DNA from: Actinomycetospora chibensis
Lineage (GTDB): Bacteria > Actinomycetota > Actinomycetes > Mycobacteriales > Pseudonocardiaceae
Direction of reading: 5' to 3'
NCBI RefSeq assembly: GCF_028737215.1
Contig: NZ_JAQZAM010000009.1
Location: 62,001-126,000 of the forward strand
DNA length: 64,000 nucleotides
Made by a program: the position numbers and the translations under genes. Position 1 is the first letter of the stretch, and every line of letters begins with the position of its first letter. The notes under the pieces are model-generated. The model saw only the letters and a list, made by a program, of their open reading frames with translations, searched no databases and was not told the DNA's origin. Below, one piece after another: positions 17,506 through 29,775 of this stretch.

Positions 17506-17931
17506 ATGGCCGATGTCGGGGCGCACGAGCGCGAGCTCGCCATGGAGGCCCTGGACGCGCACCGACGCGCCGGTCGCCTCGAGCGCGAGGAGCACGCCAG
17601 CCGCTGCGCCGCGGCCTCGCGGGCCGCCTCGCGCTCCCAGCTCGACGCCCTGTTCCGGGACCTGCCCGAGCCGCACCCGGCCTACCCGTCCGGCGCCCCC
17701 ACCGCGCCGGCCCCGACGCCGACCGGCCCACCCGCGGCCCCGGACCTGCCCGAGCTGGTGGCGCCGACCGGGGCCGCCGTCGCCCGGCACGCGGGCATGA
17801 TCTCGATGCTGACGCCGGTCGCCGCCGCGCTGCTCTTCGCGGCGAGCGGCGGGCGGTTCCCGTGGGTCTTCCTCCTCGTCCCGATCGTCATCGCCGCCGT
17901 GGCGTTCGTCTCCCACCGCCACCAGCAGTGA
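17506..17931 (+). CDS. DUF1707-like small membrane protein
   Basis: A 141-residue protein. Residues 1-60 (HERELAMEALDAHRRAGRLE, then EEHASRCAAASRAASRSQLDALFRDLP) match the DUF1707 helix pair; a Pro/Ala linker follows, then two membrane helices (about 92-110 and 115-134) ending HRHQQ. DUF1707 proteins often accompany envelope-stress or membrane regulators but lack a defined activity. It lies 28 bases after accA3, with CATACT upstream and little room for a leader. Confidence 0.75.
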   Translation: MADVGAHERELAMEALDAHRRAGRLEREEHASRCAAASRAASRSQLDALFRDLPEPHPAYPSGAPTAPAPTPTGPPAAPDLPELVAPTGAAVARHAGMISMLTPVAAALLFAASGGRFPWVFLLVPIVIAAVAFVSHRHQQ

Positions 17932-18129
17932 GGCGTTCGCGCTCGGCGCAATCTCCCCCGATCCCGGAACACGATCGTCCGACCAGGCGTTGACGCCGTC
18001 GTTCGCCGGGGGCCGGGTGGCTGCGCGCCCGGCCACCGCCCGTCCGTAAACCGCTCGCCTGTCGGGGGTCCGTGTGATGCTCTTCCAGACCGGCCGTGAC
18101 CGCCACGGCCGTCGCCCCGAGGGGGAACG

Positions 18130-19623
18130 ATGACCGGCCAGACCCCAGCCGGGTCCGACACCGCAGGACCCAGCACCACCGGTGGGTCCGCGCGGCCGAT
18201 GGTGATCATCATGACGCTCGTCGTCTCGGCGTTCGTGATGATCCTCAACGAGACCATCCTCAGCGTGGCGCTGCCGCACCTCACCGGTGACCTCGGCGTC
18301 TCGGCCACGACGGTGCAGTGGCTGACCAGCGGGTTCCTGCTCACGATGGGCGTGGTCATCCCGACCACCGGCTACATCCTGCAGCGGTTCACGCCGCGCC
18401 AGGTGTTCCTCGCCGCGATGACCCTGTTCAGCCTCGGCACGCTGATCTGTGCGCTGTCGCCCGGCTTCCCGCTGCTGCTCGCCGGCCGCATCGTCCAGGC
18501 CACCGGCACGGCGGTGATGATCCCGCTGCTCATGACCTCGGTCATGAAGCTGATCCCGGCCGACCGCCGCGGCGCGACGATGGGCACGATCTCGATCGTC
18601 ATCGCCGTCGCGCCCGCGATCGGGCCGACCATCGGCGGGCTGATCCTCACCTCGCTCGACTGGCGCTGGATGTTCTGGAGCGTCCTGCCCCTCTCGGTGG
18701 CCGCGCTCGTCGTCGGCTTCGTGATCTTCAGGTTGTCCAGCGAGACCCGGTCGACGCCGCTCGACCTGCTCTCGGTGGCCCTGTCGGCGGTGGGCTTCGG
18801 CGGCATCGTCTACGGGTTCTCGACGCTCGGGCACGGCGGTGACGCCGCGCTCCCGCCGTGGGCGGCCCTGCTCATCGGCTCCGTGGCGCTGGTCGTCTTC
18901 GTCCTGCGCCAGATGAGGCTGCAGCGGACGGAGTCGGCGCTGCTCGACCTGCGGCCGTTCGGCCACAAGCCCTTCGTCGTCGCGATCATCCTGTCGGCCC
19001 TGCTGTTCATGACGCTGCTGGGCGCGGGCGCGATCCTGCTGCCGATCTACCTGCAGAACGTCCTCGGGGTGAGCGCGGCCGTCACGGGTCTCGCCGTCCT
19101 GCCGGGCGGTCTGCTGCTCGGCTTCATGGGCCGTCCGGTCGGCCGGCTGTTCGACCGTGTCGGCGCCCGACCGCTCGTCATCCCGGGCGCCATCGGGCTC
19201 GCGGTGTCGATGTGGCTGTTCGCCGCGCTGGGTGCCTCGGCGTCGCTGTGGATGGTCATCGCCGGGCACCTGGTGCTCATGGGGTCGCTGGGCCTGATGA
19301 TGACGCCGCTGCTCACCGAGGGGCTCTCGGTGCTGCCGGAGCACCTCTATTCGCACGGCAGCGCGATCCTCACGACGCTCCAGCAGGTCGCGGGCGCGGC
19401 GGGCACGGCCGGCTTCGTCACCATCGCGGCCATCGGGTCGACGGCGGCCACCGGATCGCCGGACGCGGCCGGCCTCCGGCTCGCGTTCATGGCCGCCGGG
19501 GTCATCGGCCTGATCGCCGTCGGCGTCTCGTTCATGGTGCGGCCCAAATCGGAGCGGACCGACGCCGACATCGAGAGCGTCGGCACCGACGAGACGACGC
19601 CGGCGCCGGTGGCGGGGCACTGA
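18130..19623 (+). CDS. MFS drug-efflux transporter, DHA2 (14-TMS) family
   Basis: A 497-residue major-facilitator transporter of the EmrB/QacA subfamily with about 14 hydrophobic helices. The motif A region (GYILQRFTPRQVFLAAM), the motif C region GTISIVIAVAPAIGPTIGGL and the opening motif LNETILSVALPHLTGDLG support proton-driven export of amphipathic compounds; the substrate is unknown. GAGGGGG lies five bases before the ATG. It is a single gene between a spacer of 198 bp and a convergent small membrane gene; no adjacent TetR or MarR regulator is seen. Confidence 0.92.
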   Translation: MTGQTPAGSDTAGPSTTGGSARPMVIIMTLVVSAFVMILNETILSVALPHLTGDLGVSATTVQWLTSGFLLTMGVVIPTTGYILQRFTPRQVFLAAMTLFSLGTLICALSPGFPLLLAGRIVQATGTAVMIPLLMTSVMKLIPADRRGATMGTISIVIAVAPAIGPTIGGLILTSLDWRWMFWSVLPLSVAALVVGFVIFRLSSETRSTPLDLLSVALSAVGFGGIVYGFSTLGHGGDAALPPWAALLIGSVALVVFVLRQMRLQRTESALLDLRPFGHKPFVVAIILSALLFMTLLGAGAILLPIYLQNVLGVSAAVTGLAVLPGGLLLGFMGRPVGRLFDRVGARPLVIPGAIGLAVSMWLFAALGASASLWMVIAGHLVLMGSLGLMMTPLLTEGLSVLPEHLYSHGSAILTTLQQVAGAAGTAGFVTIAAIGSTAATGSPDAAGLRLAFMAAGVIGLIAVGVSFMVRPKSERTDADIESVGTDETTPAPVAGH

Positions 19624-19653
19624 GCCCCTCCGGTCCGCCGGAGTCCGTATCCG

Positions 19654-20115
19654 TCAGAGCAGGAGCGCCGCCGCGCCGACGGTGGTGAACGCCGTGCGCA
19701 CGAGGTGGGCGCGCACCCACGGACGCTCGAAGGCCTCGCGGGCCCGGACGATGTCGCCGGCATCGTCGGGGTCCGCGCGGTCGAGGGCGGTGTTGAGCGG
19801 GATGTTCACCGCCACCGTCGTCACGATCGACGCGACCTGCCCGGCGGCGCCCACGGCGACGGCGAGCACCGGCGCGCCGGTCACCAGGGCCGACACCAGG
19901 GCCACGATCGCCACCCCGGGCGCGCCGAGGAACAGCACCACGAACGCCGGCCGGACGATGACCCGGTTGATCGTCTGCATCACCGACACGAGCACGCGGT
20001 CGGGCAGGCGGGCGAGGGACGGCATGATCACCACGCTGAACGCGAGGTAGAACCCCGCGAGCAGCGCGGAGAGCACACCCGCGAGCAGGGTCACGGCGGG
20101 GTTCGCGATCGTCAT
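19654..20115 (-). CDS. DUF1772-like (anthrone-oxygenase-family) membrane protein
   Basis: A 153-residue protein with four hydrophobic helices (about 7-30, 52-75, 80-103 and 133-152). The pattern NPAVTLLAGVLSALLAGFYLAFSV, MPSLARLPDRV, MQTINRVI and VNIPLNTAL is characteristic of DUF1772, also annotated anthrone-oxygenase-like; catalytic activity for this subgroup is unproven. It converges on the MFS gene 30 bases away. There is no clear ribosome-binding site. Confidence 0.75.
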   Translation of the reverse strand: MTIANPAVTLLAGVLSALLAGFYLAFSVVIMPSLARLPDRVLVSVMQTINRVIVRPAFVVLFLGAPGVAIVALVSALVTGAPVLAVAVGAAGQVASIVTTVAVNIPLNTALDRADPDDAGDIVRAREAFERPWVRAHLVRTAFTTVGAAALLL

Positions 20116-20171
20116 AACGACAGCTCAGCGCCCGGCACCGGCCGCAGCCAGTGCCGGGCGTCCGGGGTCCG

Positions 20172-20237
20172 TGCCCGCCCGTCCGGAGCGAGGGGCCCGC
20201 CCGTCCGGAGCGAGGGGCCCGCCCGTCCGGAGCGAGG
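20172..20237. repeat. three 22-bp tandem repeats
   Basis: Three contiguous 22-bp units (consensus core GCCCGCCCGTCCGGAGCGAG) lie between the DUF1772-like gene and glpD. Copies differ only at the first base. The unit ends in GCGAGG, echoed in the adjacent hairpin at 20261. No coding role is seen. Confidence 0.9.
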
Positions 20238-20260
20238 GCGTCCTCGACTGCGCAGGACGC

Positions 20261-20279
20261 AGCGAGGGTGACCCTCGCT
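20261..20279 (-). terminator. hairpin after glpD
   Basis: AGCGAGGGTGACCCTCGCT is a perfect palindrome with nine-base arms and a single central base, 16 bases past the glpD stop. It lacks a T-run, as is usual for actinobacterial hairpin terminators, and could equally act on either strand. Confidence 0.5.
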
Positions 20280-20295
20280 CCCCCGGGGGGCGGGC

Positions 20296-22098
20296 TCAGC
20301 CGGTGCCGAGCGCCGCGAGCCTCGGGGCCCGCGGGTCCGGGGCGGCGACGCGCAGCTTGTCGGCCTCGACGTCGGTGTCGACCGACTGCGACTCGCGCTC
20401 GGCCTGCACGCGCTCGATGTACGAGCTCACCTCGAGGTCGCGCTGCTCGTCGGACCAGCCCAGCAGGGTCGCCATCTGCGCCCCGACGGCCTCGGCCGAG
20501 TCGACGCCGCGGTGGGCGTACTCGATGGAGATGCGGGTGCGGCGGGTGAGGACGTCGTCGAGGTGTATGGCGCCCTCGTAGGCGACCGCGTAGGCGATCT
20601 CCACGCGCAGGTAGTCCGGCGACGCCTTTACCGGCTCGAGCAGCGTCGGGTCGTCGTCGCCCATGGCCAGCAGGCCGTGCAGCAGCGAGCCGTAGCGGTC
20701 GAGCAGGTGGCGCACGCGGTGCGGGTGCAGCCCGTGCTGCTGACCGAGCTGCTCGGCCTGGTTGACCAGCGCGAAGTAGCCGTCCGCGCCGATGAGCGGC
20801 ACGCGGTCGGTGACCGAGGGCGCGACCCGGCTCGGGATGTCCTCGGCTGCGGCGTCGATCGCGTCGGCGGCCATCACGCGGTAGGTCGTGTACTTGCCGC
20901 CCGCGATCGCGACGAGACCGGGCATGACCCGGGAGACGGCGTGCTCGCGGGAGAGCTTCGAGGTCTCCTCGCTCTCCCCGGCCAGCAGCGGCCGCAGACC
21001 CGCGTAGACGCCCTCGATGTCGTCGTGCGACAGGGGCGTCACGAGCACGGAGTTGACGTGCTCGAGCAGGTAGTCGAGGTCCTTGCGCGTCGCCGCGGGG
21101 TGGGCCAGGTCGAGGTTCCAGTCGGTGTCGGTGGTGCCGACGATCCAGTGGTTGCGCCACGGGATGACGAACAGCACCGACTTCTCGGTGCGCAGGATCA
21201 TCCCGGTGTCCGACGGGATCTTGTCGCGGGCGACGAGGAAGTGCACGCCCTTCGAGGCCTTGACCCGGAAGCGGCCGCGGGTCCCCGCGGCGTGCTGCAT
21301 CTGGTCGGTCCACACGCCGGTGCAGTTGACCACCACGGACGCTCGGACGTCGGTCTCGCGACCGGTCTCGACGTCGCGCACCCGGACGCCGGCGACCCGG
21401 TCGACCTCGTGGAGGAACTCGACGACCTGGGTGGAGGTGCGGACGACGGCGCCGTACTGGGCGGCGGTGCGGCCCACCATCATCGTGTGGCGGGCGTCGT
21501 CGGCCTGGGCGTCGAAGTAGCGGATCGCCCCGACCAGCGCGCTGCGCTTGAGCGCCGGCGCCATCCGCAGCGCCCCGGACCGGGTCAGCTGCTTCTGGTG
21601 CGGCAGCGAGCTCTTGCCGCCGATCGTGTCGTAGAGCGTGACGCCCGCGGTGACGTACGGACGCTCCCAGTGCTTGGTCAGCGGGTACAGGAAGCTGACC
21701 GGCTTGATCAGGTGCGGGGCGAGGCGGGTCAGGCTCAGCTCGCGCTCCCGCAGGGCCTCGCGCACCAGCGCGAAGTCCAGCTGTTCCAGGTAGCGCAGCC
21801 CGCCGTGGAAGAGCTTCGACGACCGGCTCGACGTGCCCGAGGCGAGGTCACGGGCCTCGACGAGGGCGACCTTCAGCCCGCGGGTCGCGGCGTCGAGCGC
21901 CGCCCCGGTGCCGACCACCCCGCCGCCGACGACGACGACGTCGAACTGCTCGGAGGCGAGACGGTCCCACGACCGCGCGCGATCCCCCGGTCCCAGACGG
22001 GCGGGCTCCGCCGCCGCGTCCAGCTCCTCGGCCGGCGCGGCCGTCCCGGCGTCCGGGCCCGCCGCGCTGCCGTCCTGCGTGCCTCGTCCAGCGTCCAC
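20296..22098 (-). CDS. glpD: aerobic glycerol-3-phosphate dehydrogenase
   Basis: A 600-residue FAD enzyme that oxidises glycerol-3-phosphate to dihydroxyacetone phosphate and feeds electrons to the respiratory chain at the membrane surface. It has the Rossmann FAD motif VVVVGGGVVGTGAALDAA (about residues 54-71), the GlpD signature SSRSSKLFHGGLRYLEQLDF, IVGTTDTDWN, and the C-terminal DAO_C domain. The first 45 residues are a non-conserved acidic/Ala extension, so the true start may be slightly downstream. It is divergent from glpFK and shares an operator-like sequence with them. It corresponds to GlpD2 beside lpdA in mycobacteria. Confidence 0.95.
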   Translation of the reverse strand: MDAGRGTQDGSAAGPDAGTAAPAEELDAAAEPARLGPGDRARSWDRLASEQFDVVVVGGGVVGTGAALDAATRGLKVALVEARDLASGTSSRSSKLFHGGLRYLEQLDFALVREALRERELSLTRLAPHLIKPVSFLYPLTKHWERPYVTAGVTLYDTIGGKSSLPHQKQLTRSGALRMAPALKRSALVGAIRYFDAQADDARHTMMVGRTAAQYGAVVRTSTQVVEFLHEVDRVAGVRVRDVETGRETDVRASVVVNCTGVWTDQMQHAAGTRGRFRVKASKGVHFLVARDKIPSDTGMILRTEKSVLFVIPWRNHWIVGTTDTDWNLDLAHPAATRKDLDYLLEHVNSVLVTPLSHDDIEGVYAGLRPLLAGESEETSKLSREHAVSRVMPGLVAIAGGKYTTYRVMAADAIDAAAEDIPSRVAPSVTDRVPLIGADGYFALVNQAEQLGQQHGLHPHRVRHLLDRYGSLLHGLLAMGDDDPTLLEPVKASPDYLRVEIAYAVAYEGAIHLDDVLTRRTRISIEYAHRGVDSAEAVGAQMATLLGWSDEQRDLEVSSYIERVQAERESQSVDTDVEADKLRVAAPDPRAPRLAALGTG

Positions 22099-22431
22099 GT
22101 CCGACCCCTCTCTGCCGTCACTGTCTCCGAGGTGGCACAGGGCCCGACCGCGCGCCGCGACGAACCGCGGGCGCCGGCGCCCCCGAGGACGCTCTCGTGT
22201 TCCACGCTAACGCGCCGTCGCCGCCGCAGCACCGTGCAGCCGGATCAGCTCCCTGCTCCTTCCCCCACATGGAGTGCCCCGAGTCGGACGACGCCACCCT
22301 GGGATCGGCCGCAAGCGTTTACACGTGTGGAACACGCCACTAGCGTCCTGACGATCACGTCCGACCTCGACTCCCACTGGGTCGGGTCCACGGGCGCGTC
22401 AACTGGCCGGTCGCCGTCGACGGGGGTCTTC
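22099..22431. promoter_or_regulatory. divergent glpD / glpF control region
   Basis: This 333-bp spacer holds no gene. For glpF it contains TTTACA (22318-22323), a 17-bp spacer and TAGCGT (22341-22346). For glpD it contains TAGCGT on the minus strand (22204-22209), about 105 bases before the ATG. Both promoters carry a copy of the same sequence: CGTGTTCCACG at 22196-22206 and CGTGTGGAACACG at 22324-22336, the latter filling the -35/-10 spacer of glpF and the former overlapping the glpD -10. This is the expected layout for one repressor of glycerol genes (IclR/GylR or DeoR type; inference). Confidence 0.65.
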
Positions 22432-23157
22432 GTGAGCGCAGGAAGCATCATCTTGTCCGAGGGCCTCGGCACCATGGTGCTGATCCTCTTCGGTGCCGGT
22501 GTCGTGGCCAACGTGCTGCTGACACGAACGAATGCCGACGGGGACACCGCATCGTGGGTGCTCATCACCCTCGGGTGGGGGTTCGCCGTCTTCGCCGGCG
22601 CCAGCATCGCCGACGCCTCGGGCGGCGCGATCAATCCCGCCGTCACCCTGGGCAGCGCGATCAGCGGCGGCACGCCGTGGTCGCAGGTGCCCTGGTACCT
22701 GATCGGCCAGTTCCTCGGCGCCTTCGTCGGCGCGGTCCTCGCCTGGCTCGTCTACAAGGCGCAGTTCGACGCCAACGAGGACAACTCCGGCACCCTGAAC
22801 ATCTTCTCGACCAACCCGCCGATCAAGAGCCCGGTGTGGAACGTGGTCACCGAGATCATCGCGACGTTCGCGCTGGTCCTCTTCCTACTGGTCGCGCCCT
22901 ACGGCGACAGCCCCGCGATCTACGCCTGTGCGGCCGCGGTCGTCGTCGGTATCGGGCAGTCGCTCGGCGGGCCGACCGGCTACGCGATCAACCCGGCCCG
23001 TGACCTCGGTCCGCGCATCGCCTACGCGGTCCTGCCGATCCGTGGCAAGGGCAAGCCGGACTGGGGCTATTCCTGGGTGCCCGTCGTCGCCCCCCTCATC
23101 GGCGCGACGCTCGCCGCCCTCGTCGCCATGATCGCGCCCGTCAAGACCGGGGGCTGA
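22432..23157 (+). CDS. glpF: glycerol uptake facilitator (aquaglyceroporin)
   Basis: A 241-residue MIP-family channel with six membrane helices and the two pore motifs, NPAVTLG after ASGGAI and NPARDLGPRIAYAV near the C-terminus. The aspartate after the second NPAR is typical of glycerol rather than water channels. It should admit glycerol for GlpK, encoded 84 bases downstream. The GTG start follows GGGGGTC; the first helix begins almost at once, which supports this start. Confidence 0.93.
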   Translation: MSAGSIILSEGLGTMVLILFGAGVVANVLLTRTNADGDTASWVLITLGWGFAVFAGASIADASGGAINPAVTLGSAISGGTPWSQVPWYLIGQFLGAFVGAVLAWLVYKAQFDANEDNSGTLNIFSTNPPIKSPVWNVVTEIIATFALVLFLLVAPYGDSPAIYACAAAVVVGIGQSLGGPTGYAINPARDLGPRIAYAVLPIRGKGKPDWGYSWVPVVAPLIGATLAALVAMIAPVKTGG

Positions 23158-23241
23158 CGGCCCGTCGCGACCACGCGGCGGGCACCTTCCGAGACATCGT
23201 CCTCACGACATCGTCCTCCCGACATCGCCAGGAGTGCTCGC

Positions 23242-24744
23242 ATGACCCAGTACGTCGCAGCGATCGACCAGGGCACGACGTCGACCCGCTGCATGATCTT
23301 CGATCACTCGGGCCAGGTCGTCGCGGTCGACCAGCTCGAACACCAGCAGATCTTCCCCAAGGCGGGGTGGGTGGAGCACGACGCCGCGGAGATCTGGGTC
23401 AACACCCGGCAGGTCTGCGGCGGGGCGCTCGCTCGTGCCGACCTCGACGCCTCCTCGATCGCCGCGGTCGGCATCACCAACCAGCGCGAGACCACGGTCA
23501 TCTGGGACAAGGCGACCGGCGAGCCCATCCACAACGCCATCGTCTGGCAGGACACGCGCACCCAGGCCATCTGCGAGGAGCTCGGCGCCCTCGGCGGCGG
23601 TGCCGAGCGCTACCGCGCGAAGACGGGCCTGCCCCTGGCCACCTACTTCGCCGGGCCCAAGGCGCGGTGGATCCTCGACAACGTCGACGGCGCCCGCGAG
23701 CGGGCCGAGCGCGGCGAGCTCGCGTTCGGGACGATGGACACCTGGGTGCTGTGGAACGCCACGGGCGGTGCCGAGGGCGGGCTGCACGTCACCGACCCGA
23801 CCAACGCGTCGCGCACGCTGCTGATGAACATCGACACCCTGGAGTGGGACCCGCAGCTCTGCGAGGAGATCGGGGTGCCGATGGCGATGCTCCCCGAGAT
23901 CCGGTCCTCCTCGGAGAACTACGCCCCCATCCGGGCGCGCGGCACGTTCCGCGACGTCCCCGTCGCCGGCATCCTCGGCGACCAGCAGGCGGCGACGTTC
24001 GGGCAGGCCTGCCTGGCCGTCGGCGAGGCCAAGAACACCTACGGCACCGGCAACTTCGTGCTGCTCAACACCGGCACCGAGAAGGTCGAGTCGAAGAACG
24101 GCCTGCTCACCACCGTCTGCTACAAGATCGGCGACGCCCCCCAGATCTACGCGCTCGAGGGCTCGATCGCCGTCACCGGCTCGCTGGTGCAGTGGATGCG
24201 CGACAACCTCGGGATCATCGGCTCGGCGCCGGAGATCGAGGAGCTCGCCAAGACCGTCGACGACAACGGCGGCGCCTACTTCGTGCCGGCGTTCTCGGGT
24301 CTGTTCGCGCCGTACTGGCGCGCCGACGCCCGCGGCGCGATCGTCGGGCTCACCCGCTACGTCAACAAGGGCCACCTCGCCCGCGCGGTGCTCGAGGCGA
24401 CGGCGTTCCAGACCCGCGAGGTCATCGACGCCATGAACGCCGACTCGGGCGTGCCCCTCACGACGCTCAAGGTCGACGGCGGCATGGTCGGCAACGAGGT
24501 GCTCATGCAGTTCCAGGCCGACCTCCTCGGCGTCGAGGTCATCCGGCCCCAGGTGGCCGAGACCACGGCGCTCGGTGCTGCGTACGCGGCCGGGCTCGCC
24601 GTCGGCTTCTGGGACTCCGAGCAGGACATCCGCGACAACTGGGCCCAGGACAAGGTCTGGAACCCGCAGATGGACCCGGCGCTGCGCGACGAGACCTATG
24701 CGCAGTGGAAGAAGGCGGTCACCCGCACCTTCGACTGGGTCTGA
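23242..24744 (+). CDS. glpK: glycerol kinase
   Basis: A 500-residue FGGY-family kinase that phosphorylates glycerol to glycerol-3-phosphate with ATP. It has the N-terminal phosphate loop [43 protein letters not shown], the ATP-site stretch [12 protein letters not shown] and the FGGY-like [19 protein letters not shown]. Length and motifs are full. GCCAGGAG precedes the ATG. With glpF (same strand) and glpD (divergent) it completes a glycerol catabolic set. Confidence 0.97.
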   Translation: MTQYVAAIDQGTTSTRCMIFDHSGQVVAVDQLEHQQIFPKAGWVEHDAAEIWVNTRQVCGGALARADLDASSIAAVGITNQRETTVIWDKATGEPIHNAIVWQDTRTQAICEELGALGGGAERYRAKTGLPLATYFAGPKARWILDNVDGARERAERGELAFGTMDTWVLWNATGGAEGGLHVTDPTNASRTLLMNIDTLEWDPQLCEEIGVPMAMLPEIRSSSENYAPIRARGTFRDVPVAGILGDQQAATFGQACLAVGEAKNTYGTGNFVLLNTGTEKVESKNGLLTTVCYKIGDAPQIYALEGSIAVTGSLVQWMRDNLGIIGSAPEIEELAKTVDDNGGAYFVPAFSGLFAPYWRADARGAIVGLTRYVNKGHLARAVLEATAFQTREVIDAMNADSGVPLTTLKVDGGMVGNEVLMQFQADLLGVEVIRPQVAETTALGAAYAAGLAVGFWDSEQDIRDNWAQDKVWNPQMDPALRDETYAQWKKAVTRTFDWV

Positions 24745-24862
24745 CGGCAGGTCGCCCGAGCGGCCGGTCCCGGCACGCAGGCGCCGACACGGCACGCCGC
24801 ACCGGCGCCCGTGTCGGTGCCGGTGCCGGTGCGACCTCCCCGGCCCGCCCGGTCCAGGTCGT

Positions 24863-26260
24863 CTAGTCCAGGTCGTCGTGCTGCATGAGGCGACGGCCCG
24901 CCTCGGTGACCGAGCCCGAGAGCGACGGGTAGATCGAGAACGTGTGAGCGAGGTCGTTCACCGTCAGGTTGTTCTGCACGGCCATGGCCAGCGGCAGGAT
25001 CAGCTCGCTGGCCACCGGCGCGACGATCACCCCGCCGATGACCACGCCCGTCGCCGGCCGGCAGAACACCTTGACGAAGCCCTCGCGCAGGCCCGACATC
25101 TTCGCGCGGGGGTTCGTGCCCAGCGGCATGATGACCTCGCGGGCGTGGAACTCCCCGCTCTCCACCTGGGCGTGGCTGATGCCGACGGTGGCCACCTCCG
25201 GGCGGGTGAACACCGCCGAGGCGACGGTCTTGAGCCGCAGCGGGGCGACCCCCTCGCCCAGCGCGTGCCACATGGCGATCCGGCCCTGCATGGCGGCCAC
25301 CGACGCGAGCGGCAGCAGGCCGGTGCAGTCGCCGGCGGCGTACACACCGGGGATCGCGGTGCGGGAGACGCGGTCGACGGTGATGTGGCCGGTCTCGCGC
25401 AGTTCGAGGCCGATGTTGGCCAGGCCGAGGTCGGCGGTGTTGGGCACCGAGCCGACGGTCATCAGGGCGTGCGAGCCCTCGACCTCGCGGCCGTCGGACA
25501 GCGTCACCCGCACGCCGTCGGCGGTGGCGACGACCTTGTCGGCCCGCGAGCGCGGCTCGATGGTGACCCCGCGCTCGGTGAACACGGCCTCGAGCGTCGT
25601 CGCGGCGTCCGGGTCCTCGTGCGGCAGGACGCGGTCGCGGCTCGAGATCAGCGTCACCGGCACGCCCAGCTCGGCGTACGCGGAGACGAACTCGGCACCG
25701 GTGACCCCGGAGCCGACCACGATGAGGTGCTCGGGCAGCGCGTCGAGGTCGTAGATCTGGCGCCAGGTCAGGATCCGCTTCCCGTCCGGCTGCGCGTCGG
25801 GCAGCACGCGCGGGGACGCCCCGGTGGCGACGAGGGCGACGTCGGCGGTGACCGTCTCGGTGGAGCCGTCGGGGTATGCGATGCACACGTCGTGGGTGGC
25901 GCTGCTGCGGTCGCTCTCCTCGAACCACGCGCGGCCCTGCACGACGCGCACGCCCTCGGCCTGCAGCTTCGTGCGCACGTCGGCGGACTGGGCGAGGGCG
26001 AGCCCGCGCACGCGGGCGTTGACGCGCGGCAGGTCGACGCGCGGGTCGTCGACGTCGACACCCATCTCGGCCGTCGCGCGGAACCCGGCACGGACCCCCG
26101 CCGAGGCGATGAAGGTCTTGGAGGGCACGCAGTCGTAGGCCACGCAGTTGCCGCCGAGGCTGTCCTCCTCGACGACGGTGACGTCGGCCTCGTGCTGGGC
26201 GGCGACGAGGGCCGCCTCGTACCCGGCCGGCCCTCCACCGAGGATGACGATGCGGGTCAT
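24863..26260 (-). CDS. lpdA: NAD(P)H-quinone dehydrogenase, LpdA type
   Basis: A 465-residue flavoprotein disulfide reductase family member. It has an FAD-binding GGGPAGYEAALVA, the disulfide-like segment GGNCVAYDCVPSKTFIAS and a second dinucleotide motif VVGSGVTGAEF. Unlike lipoamide dehydrogenase, the C-terminal catalytic histidine motif (HPT-E) is replaced by IYPSLSGSVTEA. In M. tuberculosis the homologue Rv3303c reduces quinones and not lipoamide, and it also adjoins glpD2, so quinone reduction is preferred here. Both cysteines of the CxxxxC pair are present in this copy. The ATG at 26260 is chosen because the FAD motif begins four residues later. Confidence 0.9.
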   Translation of the reverse strand: MTRIVILGGGPAGYEAALVAAQHEADVTVVEEDSLGGNCVAYDCVPSKTFIASAGVRAGFRATAEMGVDVDDPRVDLPRVNARVRGLALAQSADVRTKLQAEGVRVVQGRAWFEESDRSSATHDVCIAYPDGSTETVTADVALVATGASPRVLPDAQPDGKRILTWRQIYDLDALPEHLIVVGSGVTGAEFVSAYAELGVPVTLISSRDRVLPHEDPDAATTLEAVFTERGVTIEPRSRADKVVATADGVRVTLSDGREVEGSHALMTVGSVPNTADLGLANIGLELRETGHITVDRVSRTAIPGVYAAGDCTGLLPLASVAAMQGRIAMWHALGEGVAPLRLKTVASAVFTRPEVATVGISHAQVESGEFHAREVIMPLGTNPRAKMSGLREGFVKVFCRPATGVVIGGVIVAPVASELILPLAMAVQNNLTVNDLAHTFSIYPSLSGSVTEAGRRLMQHDDLD

Positions 26261-26396
26261 GCGGTGAATCCCTCCTGCAACCGGTGGTGACTCCCAGTGT
26301 CCCCCACCCCGATGTCCGGCACGCACCGATCATGTTCCGGGACTCGACGGGCCGGGTCACGGCCGGAGCACGCCCCAGCTGACTACCCTGTCCGCC

Positions 26397-26867
26397 GTGC
26401 CGCTCTATGCCGCGTACGGATCCAACATGGACCCCGAGCAGATGATGCAACGGGCGCCCCATTCCCCGATGTCGGGAACGGGGTGGCTCGAGGGGTGGCG
26501 CCTGACCTTCGGCGGTGAGGACCTCGGCTGGGAGGGCGCCCTCTCCACCGTCGTCGAGGAGCCCGACTCCCGCGTGTTCGTCGTGCTCTACGACGTCAGC
26601 CCGCTCGACGTCGACCAGCTCGACCGCTGGGAGGGGGGCGAGCTGGGGATGCACAAGAAGCTCCGGCTGCGCATCCAGACGATGGACGGGCCGCAGCTCG
26701 CCTGGGTCTACGTCCTCGACGCCTACGAGGGCGGCCTGCCGTCGGCGCGCTACATCGGGGTGCTCTCCGACGCCGCCGAGGGCGCCGGGGCCCCCGACGA
26801 CTACGTGCGCGCCCTGCGCGAGCGCCCCTGCCGCTCCGTCGGACCGGGGCCCGGCTCGGACCTCTAG
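26397..26867 (+). CDS. gamma-glutamylcyclotransferase-fold protein
   Basis: A 156-residue GGCT/AIG2-like protein with the diagnostic N-terminal YAAYGSNMDPEQMMQRAP and a cyclotransferase-like core (LYDVSPLDVDQLDRWEG, with its acidic catalytic-region residues, and AWVYVLDAYEGG). The fold can form 5-oxoproline from gamma-glutamyl substrates, but the substrate is unknown. TACCCT lies seven bases before the GTG start, so the transcript is probably leaderless. It is divergent from lpdA, as in mycobacteria (Rv3303c/Rv3304 neighbourhood). Confidence 0.85.
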   Translation: MPLYAAYGSNMDPEQMMQRAPHSPMSGTGWLEGWRLTFGGEDLGWEGALSTVVEEPDSRVFVVLYDVSPLDVDQLDRWEGGELGMHKKLRLRIQTMDGPQLAWVYVLDAYEGGLPSARYIGVLSDAAEGAGAPDDYVRALRERPCRSVGPGPGSDL

Positions 26868-26926
26868 ACCCCCGACCTCGGTGACGAGACCCGCGCTCAG
26901 CGCGGGAGACGCCACCGAAGCCGGCG

Positions 26927-29731
<2,805 letters not shown>

Positions 29732-29775
29732 CGTGCCCGACCGTTCGCCGGGCGCGCCAAGCAGATGCGTCCGGG

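Noticed and set aside
24863-26260. Lipoamide dehydrogenase (E3)
   Set aside because: The C-terminal HPT-E catalytic motif is missing and the locus matches mycobacterial lpdA beside glpD2, a quinone reductase.
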